Numbered from the stretch's first letter, positions 8,550 through 17,078 are shown. The stretch is 64,000 bases of DNA from Azospirillum baldaniorum (GCF_003119195.2 NZ_CP022260.1:527501-591500), one strand, 5' to 3'. The notes: generated by a model from the letters alone, not told the origin. Made by a program: numbers and translations.

Positions 8550-9225
8550 AACAACTGGCCTTGCCGATGGCGGCGGTCAGGCGCTCGTAGCCGGCGCTGC
8601 TCAGATGCACCGGGTCCTTATAGAGCGGGCAGGCGCCCTCCGCCGGGCAGGCGTCACGCAACGGGGTGTTGGTGTCCACCACGCGCAGGCCGGGACCGGC
8701 GAGGGCGGCTAGCCGCTGATTCACCTCGGCGATGCGTTCGGCGAAGGCGGCGTTGCCGTCGCGCCGCGGTAGCAGGGTGAGCAGCGTGACGCAGGCGCCG
8801 GGCGCGGAACGCTTCACCTCCGCCGTGATCGTCCCGATGGTGCCGGCAATCTCCGCGGCGGAGCGGTTCGGCAGGTCGTTCGTCCCGACCAGGATCAGCG
8901 CGGACCTCAGCCCCATGCCCGGCCCGAAGGATTGCCGCACCCGCCACAGCAGGTTTCCCGCGGTGTCGCCCCCGGCCCCGAAATTCATCGGCTCCGCGTC
9001 GAACGGCCGGCGGGCAAGGTCGGGCGGCCAGCCGGCGATCAGGGAATCCCCCAGCAGCATCGCCTTCGGGTCTTGATGCCGCAGCGTCTCCATGCGCTTG
9101 GTCAGCCAGTCCGGATAGGGCGGCTGCGTGCGCGGCCCGACGGGCGTTTCGCCGTGCGCCGGGACGACCAGAAACGCCAGCAGTGCGGCGACCCCGGCCC
9201 ATCCCGCTTTGATGATCCGACTCAC
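8548..9225 (-). CDS. Secreted SGNH/GDSL-family hydrolase
   Basis: This 225-residue protein has an N-terminal signal peptide ending at PAHG. The SGNH blocks are block I LLGDSLIAGWP with the nucleophile serine near residue 57, block II GAGGDTAGN, block III VGTNDLP, and block V KDPVHLS with the catalytic Asp-His pair near 205. Enzymes of this type remove acyl groups from glycans, lipids or peptidoglycan outside the cytoplasm. The GTG start at 9225 is chosen because it overlaps the upstream gene's stop as GTGA. An acyltransferase 3 gene sits at the other end of the same run of genes, so trimming O-acetyl groups from a surface polysaccharide is a reasonable role (inference). Confidence 0.82.
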   Translation of the reverse strand: MSRIIKAGWAGVAALLAFLVVPAHGETPVGPRTQPPYPDWLTKRMETLRHQDPKAMLLGDSLIAGWPPDLARRPFDAEPMNFGAGGDTAGNLLWRVRQSFGPGMGLRSALILVGTNDLPNRSAAEIAGTIGTITAEVKRSAPGACVTLLTLLPRRDGNAAFAERIAEVNQRLAALAGPGLRVVDTNTPLRDACPAEGACPLYKDPVHLSSAGYERLTAAIGKASC

Positions 9226-10433
9226 GCCGCCTTTGCCGGAAGGGCGATGGCCGGGACCTGCTCCGGATGCAGTGCGGGCGGCGAGAGGTCCAGCACGGCG
9301 CGCTCCCCCTCGGCCAGCGGGCGCGCGGCGTTCACGATCAATTCGACGGTCAGCTGATCCTTCGTGGCGGGAGCGTCGAGCACGAGGTCTGTCGCCCGGC
9401 CGGGATGCACCTCGAACCGCTCCTCGGCCAGCGTCGCGCCGTCCTCCGCGGCGATGGAAACCGCGACGCGGAGCGGTACGGAGTCCCGCAGGGGGCAGCG
9501 CAGCGTGGCGCCGAGATGGAAGGGACCGGGCGCGTGCACCCCGGTCCAGCGCAGCGTGGTGCCGGGCTTGTCCGGATCGGGGCCGTGCAGGCGGAACAGA
9601 CCCTCGTAAGGGCGGCACCAGCTGTTTCCGTTCAGCAGGCGGGCGGTTCCGGCGCGCAGGTCGCCCGTGATGGGCTTGTTCATGTCCTGATCGGGGCCGA
9701 AGGGGAAGCGGAGCTGCACCAGGGCGTCGGGGGTGCCGATGCGCAGGGCGGCGTGGCGCTGCGTCCAGTCGTGGCAGGGGAACAGGCGCAGTGCGCCCTG
9801 GACGATGGAGAACCACGCCGCGGCGTCGATGTCGTCCGCCTGATGATAGGGGGCGAAGCGGGTGACGTAGCCGCGCATCAGGCCGGGCCGCTGCCAATCC
9901 ACGCGGCCGATGCGGGCGGGATCGTCCGATTCCTGCACCTCCAGCAGGGCGAAGTTCTCGTGGCCGGCCAAGGCGGCCAGCGCCTCGTACAGCCCGTCGA
10001 CGGTGGCGGGGGCGATGCCGGGATTCGACTTCACGACGAAGATCACCCCGCCCATCGCGGCCCGCGCGGTGAACTTGGCCTGGAGATACTGGATCTTGCG
10101 CGTTTCCCGGCGGTGCAGGGCGCGCCGCGTCGCCTCGTCGTCGCGGAAGGCCAGCCGCCCGCCGGTCACGTCGGACTTCATGTCGCTGTGCCAGCCGATG
10201 CCATAGGCGGAATCCAGCACCATGCCGGTGCGCAGCGGCGACAGGTTCTCGAACCGGTACATGCCTTCGAAATTGGCGCGCAGCTTGGCCAGAAGCTGGT
10301 CGGGCTTCATGGAGACCCAGCGGAACAGGCTCCCCGCCTCGCAGGACAACCGGCGCAGGACGAAGCCGAATTCGCAGTTGTCGCCCAGACTCTCAAACCG
10401 CAGAAGGTCGTCCGCGCCGATGCCGATGGTCAT
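9222..10433 (-). CDS. Conserved protein with SLGDNCEFG motif (DUF1796-like), function unknown
   Basis: This protein of about 403 residues opens with the motif ESLGDNCEFGFVLRR. That motif is characteristic of a poorly understood group, related to DUF1796 putative cysteine peptidases, found in polysaccharide loci of Azospirillum and acetic acid bacteria. The first half (to about 230) looks like the conserved domain. The C-terminal part from about 270 is beta-rich and resembles a carbohydrate-binding or jelly-roll region, without a motif I can name. There is no signal peptide, so it should be cytoplasmic. A TTG at 10457 would add eight residues; the ATG at 10433 directly before TIGIGADDLL is preferred. 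It overlaps the SGNH hydrolase gene. Confidence 0.65.
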   Translation of the reverse strand: MTIGIGADDLLRFESLGDNCEFGFVLRRLSCEAGSLFRWVSMKPDQLLAKLRANFEGMYRFENLSPLRTGMVLDSAYGIGWHSDMKSDVTGGRLAFRDDEATRRALHRRETRKIQYLQAKFTARAAMGGVIFVVKSNPGIAPATVDGLYEALAALAGHENFALLEVQESDDPARIGRVDWQRPGLMRGYVTRFAPYHQADDIDAAAWFSIVQGALRLFPCHDWTQRHAALRIGTPDALVQLRFPFGPDQDMNKPITGDLRAGTARLLNGNSWCRPYEGLFRLHGPDPDKPGTTLRWTGVHAPGPFHLGATLRCPLRDSVPLRVAVSIAAEDGATLAEERFEVHPGRATDLVLDAPATKDQLTVELIVNAARPLAEGERAVLDLSPPALHPEQVPAIALPAKAA

Positions 10434-10589
10434 GCTGCTGTCCCGTTTCGCTGCCAAGCCGTGGTTTCGGCAAGCCTAGCGCGAACCGGTCGGGCCGCGT
10501 CAACGGACGGTGGCGGCGGCGCCGAAATGATCACCGCGAATTCGAGGCAATTCAATCGGACTGTCCGGCCGTTCGGACTCTCCGGCCGT

Positions 10590-11630
10590 TCAGATCGTCC
10601 GGGTGACCTTGCGCAAATGGCGGGGCCGGTCGGGATCGAAGCCGCGCGCCACCGCCAACCGCGCCATGAAGGGGTAGAAGGCCTGGATCGCCGCGATGGG
10701 GTCCAGCACCGGGTGCAGCGGCGGCGGAAGAAGCAAAGGCGTGTCGGCCAGGGCAAGCGCCCGCTCCTCGGCGGAGGCGACCAGCAGATGGGCGCCGGCC
10801 TCTTTCAGTGCGCGGGCGGTGTCCAGCACGCCGTCCAGCGTCTCGTCCCGCACCGCCACCACCAGCACGGGGAAGCCCGGCTCCACCAGAGCCATCGGGC
10901 CGTGCATCACCTCCGCCGCGCTGAAGGGTTCGGCGTGGGCGGCGGCGGTCTCCTTGAACTTCAGCGCCATTTCCTGGGCGATGGGGTAGCTGCGGCCCCG
11001 CGCGACGATCAGCAGGCTGGACACGGCCTCCAAGACCGGCAGCGCCGCCGACCAGTCCGCAGCGCCGGCGCGTTCCAGCCAAAAGGGCAGCCGGGGAAGG
11101 GCGTCGAGAAGCGTTCGGTCATCCATCCAGACGGCGGTCAGCCGGGCGATGGCGGCGAGGCTGGCAACGAAGCTCTTGGTCGCGGCGACGCTCAACTCCG
11201 GCCCGGCGTGCAGCGGCAGGGGATGGGCGACACGCTCCGCCAGTGGCGCGTCCTCCGCGTTGACCAACGCCGCCGTCACGGCGCCGCCGGCCCGCGCCGC
11301 TTCCGCGACGCACAGCAGGTCGGGGCTCTGGCCCGATTGGGAGATGGCCAGGACAAAGGCGTCCTTGACCCGCAGATCGGCGCCGTAGGCGGTGACCACC
11401 GAGGGTGCCGCCGAGGCGGTGACCAACCCCAGCGCCGTCTCGAACAGGTAGCGAGCGTAGCCGGCGGCGTGGTCACTGCTGCCCCGCGCGATGGTCATCG
11501 CGAAGGGCGGCGGCACGGCCCGCAGCCGGTCGGCAAGGGCCGCCACCGCCGCGGTGTCGGAGTCGAGCAGGCGCCGTACCGCCGCCGGGGCGGTGACGGC
11601 CTCCTGCATCATCAGGGGAGCGCTGGTCAT
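10590..11630 (-). CDS. SIS-domain sugar-phosphate protein (GlmS isomerase-like/AgaS-NagB-II type)
   Basis: This 346-residue protein consists of two SIS domains without the glutaminase domain of GlmS. Domain 1 has IARGSSDHAAGYARYLFE near residue 48 and SQSGQSPDLL near 98; domain 2 has ARGRSYPIAQEMALKFKE near 205 and the MHGP motif near 230. Stand-alone proteins like this act as glucosamine-6-phosphate deaminases or other ketose/aldose-amino isomerases. No nagA or PTS gene is nearby; its company (acyltransferase, FemAB, SGNH hydrolase) points to making an amino-sugar precursor for a surface glycan, though a catabolic role is possible. The ATG at 11630 gives the normal family length. Confidence 0.8.
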   Translation of the reverse strand: MTSAPLMMQEAVTAPAAVRRLLDSDTAAVAALADRLRAVPPPFAMTIARGSSDHAAGYARYLFETALGLVTASAAPSVVTAYGADLRVKDAFVLAISQSGQSPDLLCVAEAARAGGAVTAALVNAEDAPLAERVAHPLPLHAGPELSVAATKSFVASLAAIARLTAVWMDDRTLLDALPRLPFWLERAGAADWSAALPVLEAVSSLLIVARGRSYPIAQEMALKFKETAAAHAEPFSAAEVMHGPMALVEPGFPVLVVAVRDETLDGVLDTARALKEAGAHLLVASAEERALALADTPLLLPPPLHPVLDPIAAIQAFYPFMARLAVARGFDPDRPRHLRKVTRTI

Positions 11631-11679
11631 GGTTCGGCCTCCGTTCCAGGTCGATCATAACACGCTCTCCCCCGCGACC

Positions 11680-12879
11680 TCACGCCGGGCCGGTCGGCGC
11701 CTTCGCCAGGACGGCGGCGTCGCCGGGGTCCATTTCCTCCGCCGGAGCGGGCTCGGCCTGGGGCGGTTTCCAGTTGCGCAGCCGGTTCACCATCGCGCCG
11801 GCCTGGGTCTTCCAGCGGTCGGCGTGGATGCGCATCGATTCGCCGCTCTGGACCAACAGGCGGCTGGGCAGCGGGCCCGGCGTCTCGAAGGTGCCGATGT
11901 GAAGCGTCTCGACCGGATGCTTGCCGGCGAGACCGCGCTTGAACTGGTAGACGCCGGGGTTGGTCTGGGCGTTCACCCCGTGCAGGTCGTAGCGCAGCCC
12001 GCCGTTCGCCTTGATCCACAGCAGCGCCCGCCATTGCAGCAGATAGGCGGCGTTGACCCGCAGCCCGGCCTCCAGCGTCGCGGAATTCTGCATCTGCCCG
12101 GTGGTGCCGAACAGCGACACGACGACCCCGGCCACCGGCCGCCCCTCGTGCATGGCGAGGAAGGCGCGCATCTTCCGCCGCGGCGGCAGCGCCTCGTTGA
12201 TGCGGGTGAAGGTGCGGCTGTCGTAGGCCTTGAAGCCCTTGCGGCGCTGCGTCTCGACGAAGATGTCGTCGATGGTCTCCAGCAGTTCGGCGTGGGAGCC
12301 TTCGACGACCTCGATCCCCATCCGCTCGGCCTTGTTCAACCCGCGCCGCCAGTGGTGCGACAGGTTGGAGCGCAGGCCCGCCTCGTCGGCGTTCAGGTCG
12401 GTGATGAAGGTGCGGTAGGGAGCCTTCTCCTCCCGGAACCGCATGCCCAGCGAGGCGAGGGCCGCCGTCACCGCCTCCCCGTCCGCCTGGGAGACATGGG
12501 GCAGCAGGCGCAGCAGCAGGCCGCGCCGATCCGTGTATTCCGCCTTCAGCGCGTGCAGCGCGGTCATCAGGGCGGCGTGGTCGGGCTCCTGGCCGCGCGG
12601 GTGCCACATCGGCCCCCACATGACCAGCGCCAGGCCGCCGATTCCCGGCACGCGGCGCAGCAGCACCTGCACCGCGGCCACCGGGCGCCCGTCGCGCCGC
12701 ACGACGAGGTGGCTCAACTCCCGCCCGGCGTGGGCGATGCGGCCATAATCCCAGGTCTGGAAGATGTTGGCGTCGTCGAAGCCATCGAGAATGGCGTACC
12801 AGCCGCTGCGGTCGACCCGGTCGATCTCGATGGAGGACGCGGGGCACAGGACATCGCCACCAAGCGCGTCGGTGTACAT
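11680..12879 (-). CDS. FemAB/GNAT-type aminoacyl- or acyl-transferase (BioF2-like domain)
   Basis: This 399-residue cytoplasmic protein has the double-GNAT build of FemAB-like proteins. An N-terminal half carries NIFQTWDYGRIAHAGRE near residue 40, and a BioF2-like acetyltransferase domain covers about 165-310 with HHWRRGLNKAERMG and YDLHGVNAQTNPGVYQFK near 305. Proteins of this group attach amino acids or acyl groups to cell-wall or exopolysaccharide precursors. The last 40 residues are Pro/Ala/Glu-rich and probably disordered. It lies 70 bases after the acyltransferase 3 gene and 50 before the SIS gene on the same strand. The exact donor and acceptor cannot be told. Confidence 0.75.
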   Translation of the reverse strand: MYTDALGGDVLCPASSIEIDRVDRSGWYAILDGFDDANIFQTWDYGRIAHAGRELSHLVVRRDGRPVAAVQVLLRRVPGIGGLALVMWGPMWHPRGQEPDHAALMTALHALKAEYTDRRGLLLRLLPHVSQADGEAVTAALASLGMRFREEKAPYRTFITDLNADEAGLRSNLSHHWRRGLNKAERMGIEVVEGSHAELLETIDDIFVETQRRKGFKAYDSRTFTRINEALPPRRKMRAFLAMHEGRPVAGVVVSLFGTTGQMQNSATLEAGLRVNAAYLLQWRALLWIKANGGLRYDLHGVNAQTNPGVYQFKRGLAGKHPVETLHIGTFETPGPLPSRLLVQSGESMRIHADRWKTQAGAMVNRLRNWKPPQAEPAPAEEMDPGDAAVLAKAPTGPA

Positions 12880-12949
12880 TCAGGTTTCTCCCCTGGAATT
12901 CACGGCGATCATTTTTTGTGGAAGCGTTTGGTAACGGTCAGATGATTGG

Positions 12950-14125
12950 TCACACGGTTCCGCCGGAGCGGTAGAAGGTGCTGAAGGCGGGGCGGGCCGA
13001 GAAGGCGGCCTGCGGGATGTCGAGCAGACGGCGCAGCCGGTCGCGCACCGCCGGTTCCAGAACCGCGGCGACCAGCAGGGCCACGGCGATGGACAGGGCG
13101 CCGCCCGTCACCGCCCCGGCCATGGAGGAGGCACCGGCCTGCATCGCCAGCGTCTTGGCCGAGCCGCCGATCACCTCGTGCAGCAGATAAAGCGGGTAGG
13201 TGGCGAGCCCGACCACGCGCAGCAGGGCCAGCAGGGACGGCGGCAGGGTGGCGATCTCCGCCCGCCAGCGCGCCGAGGCGACGATGGCGAGAAGCGACGC
13301 GCCCCAGATCAGCAGCGGGTTCATCCACAGATCGGCGAGGTTCAGCGGGACGGGCGAGCGCTCCACGAACTCCACCGACCGGGCGGTGATCTCCAGCGGG
13401 GCGGCGATCAGGGCCAGCAGGGCGCCGGCCATGCCTGTCCGGGTCAGCTTGCCGCGCGACCACAGCCACAGGAAGATGCCCAGCGCGAAGAACACGCCGT
13501 GGCGCAGCAGCGTCATGTTCAGCATGCCGTACTCGAACTCCAGGAACGGCAGGTTGACGACGCCGAAGACGTGCAGGCTGTAGACGCCGAGATAGGCCAA
13601 GCTGGCGGCGGTCAGCGCCAGGGCGAACTGCGGCAGCCGGTGGAAATGCCCGCTGAACAGCAGCAGGAACACCGCGCCGTAGAAGGCGATCTCGACCGGC
13701 AGCGTCCAATAGGCCGACGCGATGTAGGGGCCGGCCGGTGCCAGCGCGAAGGAGGCGATGAAGCGCCGCGCCAGATCCGGGTCGGGACCGGGCATGAGCA
13801 CAAGGGCGACGAGGCACAGGATGGAACAGACCCAGGCCGCCGGATAGAGGCGCAGCAGGCGCGACCGGATGAAGGCGATCGGGGTGGCGTTGTTGGCCGA
13901 ATTGGCGATGACGAAGCCCGACACCACGAAGAAGACCTGCACCCCGGCCCAGCCGGACCACATGACGTCGGCAACCGCCGGGTCGCGCCAGGTCAGGTGA
14001 AAGCCGGTGACCAGCAAAGCCGCGGCGAACCGCACCATGTCGATCCCGTAGACGTAATCGGCCCCGGACCTGTGGCGGGCAGGATCGCCCCCCGGCAGAG
14101 TGTGCTTTATCGGCGTTTCAGGCAC
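12950..14125 (-). CDS. Acyltransferase family 3 membrane protein (surface glycan O-acylation)
   Basis: This 391-residue polytopic protein of the acyltransferase 3 (OafA/NodX) family transfers acetyl or similar groups to sugars at the inner membrane. The start of the domain is YGIDMVRFAAALLVTGFHL near residue 31, where the family's catalytic histidine lies. FFVVSGFVIANS near 70 and IRSRLLRLYPAAWV near 88 (the RxxRlxP motif) follow, and about ten hydrophobic segments run to residue 370. The GTG at 14125 is chosen because GGAGG stands about six bases upstream. It heads a run of five same-strand genes that together resemble a polysaccharide-decoration operon. Confidence 0.85.
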   Translation of the reverse strand: MPETPIKHTLPGGDPARHRSGADYVYGIDMVRFAAALLVTGFHLTWRDPAVADVMWSGWAGVQVFFVVSGFVIANSANNATPIAFIRSRLLRLYPAAWVCSILCLVALVLMPGPDPDLARRFIASFALAPAGPYIASAYWTLPVEIAFYGAVFLLLFSGHFHRLPQFALALTAASLAYLGVYSLHVFGVVNLPFLEFEYGMLNMTLLRHGVFFALGIFLWLWSRGKLTRTGMAGALLALIAAPLEITARSVEFVERSPVPLNLADLWMNPLLIWGASLLAIVASARWRAEIATLPPSLLALLRVVGLATYPLYLLHEVIGGSAKTLAMQAGASSMAGAVTGGALSIAVALLVAAVLEPAVRDRLRRLLDIPQAAFSARPAFSTFYRSGGTV

Positions 14126-14418
14126 GATTCCTCCCTTCCTGCATGGGATGTACCCACGTGCAGGTTCTCGACGTCTGTTGATTCCGGAAGACGAGCGCGG
14201 TGCGGCCTCAGGACGCAACTTGCGTGCTGCCGGGGAGCATACTCGCTGGTGGCCGCGGATACAGGGGCCCGAACGGATTCAACAGGAAATCTGCGGGAGT
14301 ATACTGTTCAGATGACCGGCCGTTACCGAAGCCATGGCACAAAGGGGAGGTGTATGGCGCGAACGGTCCACCCGATCCCGGGTGTTTTACTTTGAAGGGA
14401 TGCTCCGAAGAGCGAAAG
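14126..14418. other. Intergenic region without a protein gene
   Basis: These bases separate the acyltransferase gene (minus, starting at 14125) from the end of phbB. I see no ORF with a ribosome-binding site. The region holds the acyltransferase promoter area and, on the plus strand, a possible small RNA described separately. GGGAG followed by CATACT (14233-14242) or TATACT (14295-14305) occurs twice, 62 bases apart. Confidence 0.6.
14312..14388 (+). ncRNA. Possible small RNA with own promoter and terminator
   Basis: A sigma70-like promoter reads TTCAAC (14278-14283), 16 bases, TATACT (14300-14305). About 65 bases further a short hairpin CACCCG/CGGGTG (14369-14374 and 14379-14384, loop ATCC) is followed at once by TTTT. 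The transcript between would be about 77 nucleotides and contains no convincing ORF. The stem is only six pairs, so this is a candidate only. Confidence 0.28.
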
Positions 14419-14461
14419 GCACACGGCCCGTCCCCGGTCAGGCCGGGAACGGGCCGTGTGC
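14419..14461 (-). terminator. Rho-independent terminator downstream of phbB
   Basis: A perfect 13-bp inverted repeat (arm GCACACGGCCCGT at 14419-14431, complement at 14449-14461) encloses a GC-rich loop. Read on the minus strand it lies 45 bases after the phbB stop and is followed by CTTTCGCTCTT, a moderately T-rich tail. Confidence 0.75.
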
Positions 14462-14505
14462 TTGCCGGCTGGGCGGGTTGCCGCCGGTGCCTTGCTGCCA
14501 GCGCC

Positions 14506-15246
14506 TTACTGGTAGTTCAGGCCGCCGTTGATGTTCAGGGTCGAGCCGGTGACGTAGCCGGCGATCTCCGACGCGAGGTAGGACACCGCGCCGCCGATCT
14601 CGTCCGGACGGCCCAGGCGCTTCATCGGAACGCTGTCGGTGATCGCCTGGCGGATGTCCTCACGGATGGCCATGACCATGTCGGTGCCGATGTAGCCCGG
14701 CGCGATGGCGTTGACGGTGACGCCCTTGGTCGCCAGTTCGGCGGCCAGCGCCTTGGTGAAGCCGATCACGCCGGCCTTGGCGGCCGAGTAGTTGGTCTGG
14801 CCGGCCTGGCCCTTCACGCCATTCACCGAGGAGATGTTGATGATGCGGCCCCAGCCGCGCTCGGCCATCTTCGCCGACACCTGCTGGGTAACGTTGAACA
14901 GGCTGCTCAGGTTGGTGGCGATCACCGCATCCCACTGGGCCTTTTCCATCTTCGCGAAGAACTTGTCGCGGGTGATGCCGGCGTTGTTCACCAGAATGTC
15001 CACCGGACCCAGGTCGGCTTCGATCTTGGCGACCATCGCCTTGCAGCTTTCGAAGTCGGAAACGTCGCCTTCCGCCACGTAGAACTTGAAGCCGAGGGCT
15101 TCCTGCTGGCCCAGCCAGGCGGCGGCCGGCTCGAAGTTCGGCAGGCAGTTCGCCGCCACGATGTAGCCGTCCTTGGCCAGGGCCTGGCAGATGGCGGTGC
15201 CGAGACCGCCCATGGCACCGGTGACGAGCGCGATCTTCTGAGACAT
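14506..15246 (-). CDS. phbB: Acetoacetyl-CoA reductase (PHB synthesis)
   Basis: This 246-residue SDR enzyme reduces acetoacetyl-CoA to (R)-3-hydroxybutyryl-CoA with NADPH, the second step of polyhydroxybutyrate synthesis. Evidence is the cofactor motif TGAMGGLGT near residue 9, NNAGITRD near 88, the catalytic serine in INISSVNGVKGQ near 138, and the YSAAKAG active site near 152. The PhbB-specific VNGVKGQAGQTNYSAAK context separates it from FabG. The ATG at 15246 has GGAG about nine bases upstream, and an in-frame upstream extension lacks family similarity. phbA and phbC are not in the window. It has its own promoter region and terminator. Confidence 0.93.
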   Translation of the reverse strand: MSQKIALVTGAMGGLGTAICQALAKDGYIVAANCLPNFEPAAAWLGQQEALGFKFYVAEGDVSDFESCKAMVAKIEADLGPVDILVNNAGITRDKFFAKMEKAQWDAVIATNLSSLFNVTQQVSAKMAERGWGRIINISSVNGVKGQAGQTNYSAAKAGVIGFTKALAAELATKGVTVNAIAPGYIGTDMVMAIREDIRQAITDSVPMKRLGRPDEIGGAVSYLASEIAGYVTGSTLNINGGLNYQ

Positions 15247-15392
15247 TACAATCGCTCCAGTAATAGAAACGGCCAGCTCCTGGTGAGGCAAGCCCGCTGG
15301 TGAACGGCAGAAGCAAAGGGGTTGCTTCTTGTTACGGATGCTGTCGCGTCGATGGTCCTTATGGAGGAGCCATCAACCGCGGCGGCAGGCAT

Positions 15393-15421
15393 AACATAGA
15401 ACAAGTCTGGCTCCGGGCCAA
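15393..15421 (-). promoter_or_regulatory. Candidate sigma70 promoter of phbB
   Basis: Read on the minus strand, TTGGCC (15416-15421) and TATGTT (15393-15398) stand 17 bases apart, giving a leader of about 140 nucleotides before the phbB ATG. The rest of 15247-15536 shows no gene. Confidence 0.4.
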
Positions 15422-15536
15422 TGCGCTGCAACATCGCAGATGTATGCGAGTGCGATTTTTCACAGGAATGTCAACAAGAAGTGAATTTTCAGGGCCTTAC
15501 TGCACCGCACCAAGCGGATGGTTCATCGCATTCGGC

Positions 15537-16103
15537 TCAAATCCGTACAATTCGTTCGCCGGCCTTGAGCGCCAGCGGGAACAGCTTGGGCGCCACCGCC
15601 CCCAGAAACCAGGGTCGCAGCTTTGCCAGAGCGGCCGGTGCGGCCAGCAGGACGAGCGTCGCGCCGCTGTGCGCCCATTGGCCGGCGCTCATCCGTTCGA
15701 ACCCGTTCCACAGCAGGACGGCGCCGCTGCACAGTCCGGCCACGGCGGTGACGGCCTCCCCCAGCGCTTGGAGCGCGTCGATTCCCCACAGCGGGTTTGC
15801 CGAGGTGACCCGCCCCACCAGACGGCGCAGTTGAGCGGTCAGGCGCGCTGCGGACGCGGCGTCGAACCCTCCGTTCTCGACCGCGGCCCGGGGCAGCGCG
15901 ACCAGGACGTCGCCGTCGGGCTGGATCGACACTCGGACCGGAATGGTGCGCAAGCCGGCACCGTTGTCGGGTGACGGAGTGGCCGCCGGCACGCGGAGGC
16001 TGATCGTCCGCCCGCCCTGGGCAAAGAACTGGAGAGCCAGGGCAATGCCATGCCCGCGTCGCGGCATCAGGCCAGACTTGCCGTGCCGCAGCCGCCCGAC
16101 CAT
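15537..16103 (-). CDS. Unrecognised protein, probably membrane-associated; last gene of the par cluster
   Basis: I do not recognise this 188-residue protein. It begins with a basic stretch (RLRHGKSGLMPRRGHG), followed by a segment of beta character with VSIQPDGDVLVALPRAAV near residue 57. The C-terminal half has two hydrophobic stretches, roughly residues 112-132 (ALGEAVTAVAGLCSGAVLLW) and 145-165, that could cross or enter the membrane. The ATG at 16103 is the first normal start. The same frame stays open for 70 bases upstream to the end of the preceding gene and there reads like protein (RRRFLSDLPHGFVWRRDALA), so translation could begin earlier at a CTG. It follows the 283-residue gene on the same strand and is likely co-transcribed with it. 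Confidence 0.6.
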   Translation of the reverse strand: MVGRLRHGKSGLMPRRGHGIALALQFFAQGGRTISLRVPAATPSPDNGAGLRTIPVRVSIQPDGDVLVALPRAAVENGGFDAASAARLTAQLRRLVGRVTSANPLWGIDALQALGEAVTAVAGLCSGAVLLWNGFERMSAGQWAHSGATLVLLAAPAALAKLRPWFLGAVAPKLFPLALKAGERIVRI

Positions 16104-16173
16104 CTCGGCCAGGGCGTCGCGTCGCCAGACGAAGCCGTGCGGGAGGTCGCTGAGGAAGCGCCGACGCAGCGGG

Positions 16174-17025
16174 CTACCCCGTGTCTCCCACCAGGGTGTT
16201 CACGGCTTTCCCGGCGAACCGTCCCAACGCATCGATCAGGAAGCTCCAATAACGGAAGGAGACGTCCACCGCGTCCTTGTGGACACCGATCACGACGTTG
16301 TTCCCGGCGTTGTCCCGGCCCTTCAGAAGGCGGGTGACCACGTCGCCGTCGATCTGGATCGTCGACTGCATGACCACCAGTTCGGTTCCCACGTCCCACG
16401 CCTTGCGGATGGTCACCACATCCGCCGTCTTCAGAGCCGGCATGCGGCGGATCTCCTCGTCCATGCCGCGCAGATAACTGACGGTGTCCAGCCCGCGCCG
16501 CCGCAGCACGTCGTTGATCTGATCGGAGTTGCGCTGGATGCGCATCAGGATCGGCGGGGCGTCCCGGTCGATCATCGCGGCCGCGGACACCACGTCGGCG
16601 CCGGCGCCGGGCTGCCGGGCGGCGTCCAGGGTGCGGTCGGTCATCTCGCGCAGCCAGCTCGCCACCTCGCGCAGGTCGTCGAAAACCTTCAGCGTGGTGC
16701 CGCGCGCGGGGTCGTTGCCCGGCAGGTCGCGGCTGAAGAAGAACGGGTCGTAGCGGTCGGGCTGGGCGGTGTCGGACGGCGGGGCGAAGGGCGCCAGTCC
16801 CCAATGGAACGTTTCCGACACCCGGCCGGCCCAGGGGGCAAGGGTCGCCGTCTCGCGGCTGCCGAAGCTGTCCAGTTGCTCGCACAGGAAGACATAATAT
16901 TCCTGCGCCAGATCGATCAGCGCGTCCCCCGCCAGCGGCATCTTCTCCGCCGAGATGCCGGTTTTCAGCACGGTGTTGATTTCGAGCGCGAGAAGGTTGC
17001 GCGCCAGATCGACGAACTGGGACAT
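16174..17025 (-). CDS. Unrecognised 283-residue cytoplasmic protein of the par cluster
   Basis: I do not recognise this protein. It is soluble and mostly helical in appearance, beginning MSQFVDLARNLLALEINTVL. It has a proline-, aspartate- and aromatic-rich middle (DRYDPFFFSRDLPGNDP near residue 95). A C-terminal part follows with VMQSTIQIDGDVVTRLLKGR near 222 and WSFLIDALGRFAGKAVNTL near 260. No catalytic motif stands out. The start is well supported by AAGGTGG about six bases before the ATG. A hairpin and a triple C-rich repeat lie just upstream. Its place between a ParAB pair and a hydrophobic protein suggests a role with them, but that is inference. Confidence 0.68.
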   Translation of the reverse strand: MSQFVDLARNLLALEINTVLKTGISAEKMPLAGDALIDLAQEYYVFLCEQLDSFGSRETATLAPWAGRVSETFHWGLAPFAPPSDTAQPDRYDPFFFSRDLPGNDPARGTTLKVFDDLREVASWLREMTDRTLDAARQPGAGADVVSAAAMIDRDAPPILMRIQRNSDQINDVLRRRGLDTVSYLRGMDEEIRRMPALKTADVVTIRKAWDVGTELVVMQSTIQIDGDVVTRLLKGRDNAGNNVVIGVHKDAVDVSFRYWSFLIDALGRFAGKAVNTLVGDTG

Positions 17026-17037
17026 CGGCCACCTTGG

Positions 17038-17078
17038 TGAGTTGGGGGGCTGAGTTGGGGGGCGCTGAGTTTGGGGGG
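17038..17078 (-). repeat. Three tandem copies of a 13-base C-rich repeat in the leader of the 283-residue gene
   Basis: On the plus strand TGAGTTGGGGGGC occurs at 17038-17050 and 17051-17063, and a variant TGAGTTTGGGGGG at 17066-17078. In the minus-strand transcript this is a C-rich, unstructured CCCCCCAACTCA array directly ahead of the ribosome-binding site. Confidence 0.7.

Noticed and set aside
8548-9897. 449-codon ORF that would extend the SGNH hydrolase into the upstream gene
   Set aside because: The signal peptide and the GTGA overlap place the start at 9225; the upstream part is a shadow of the SLGDNCEFG gene.
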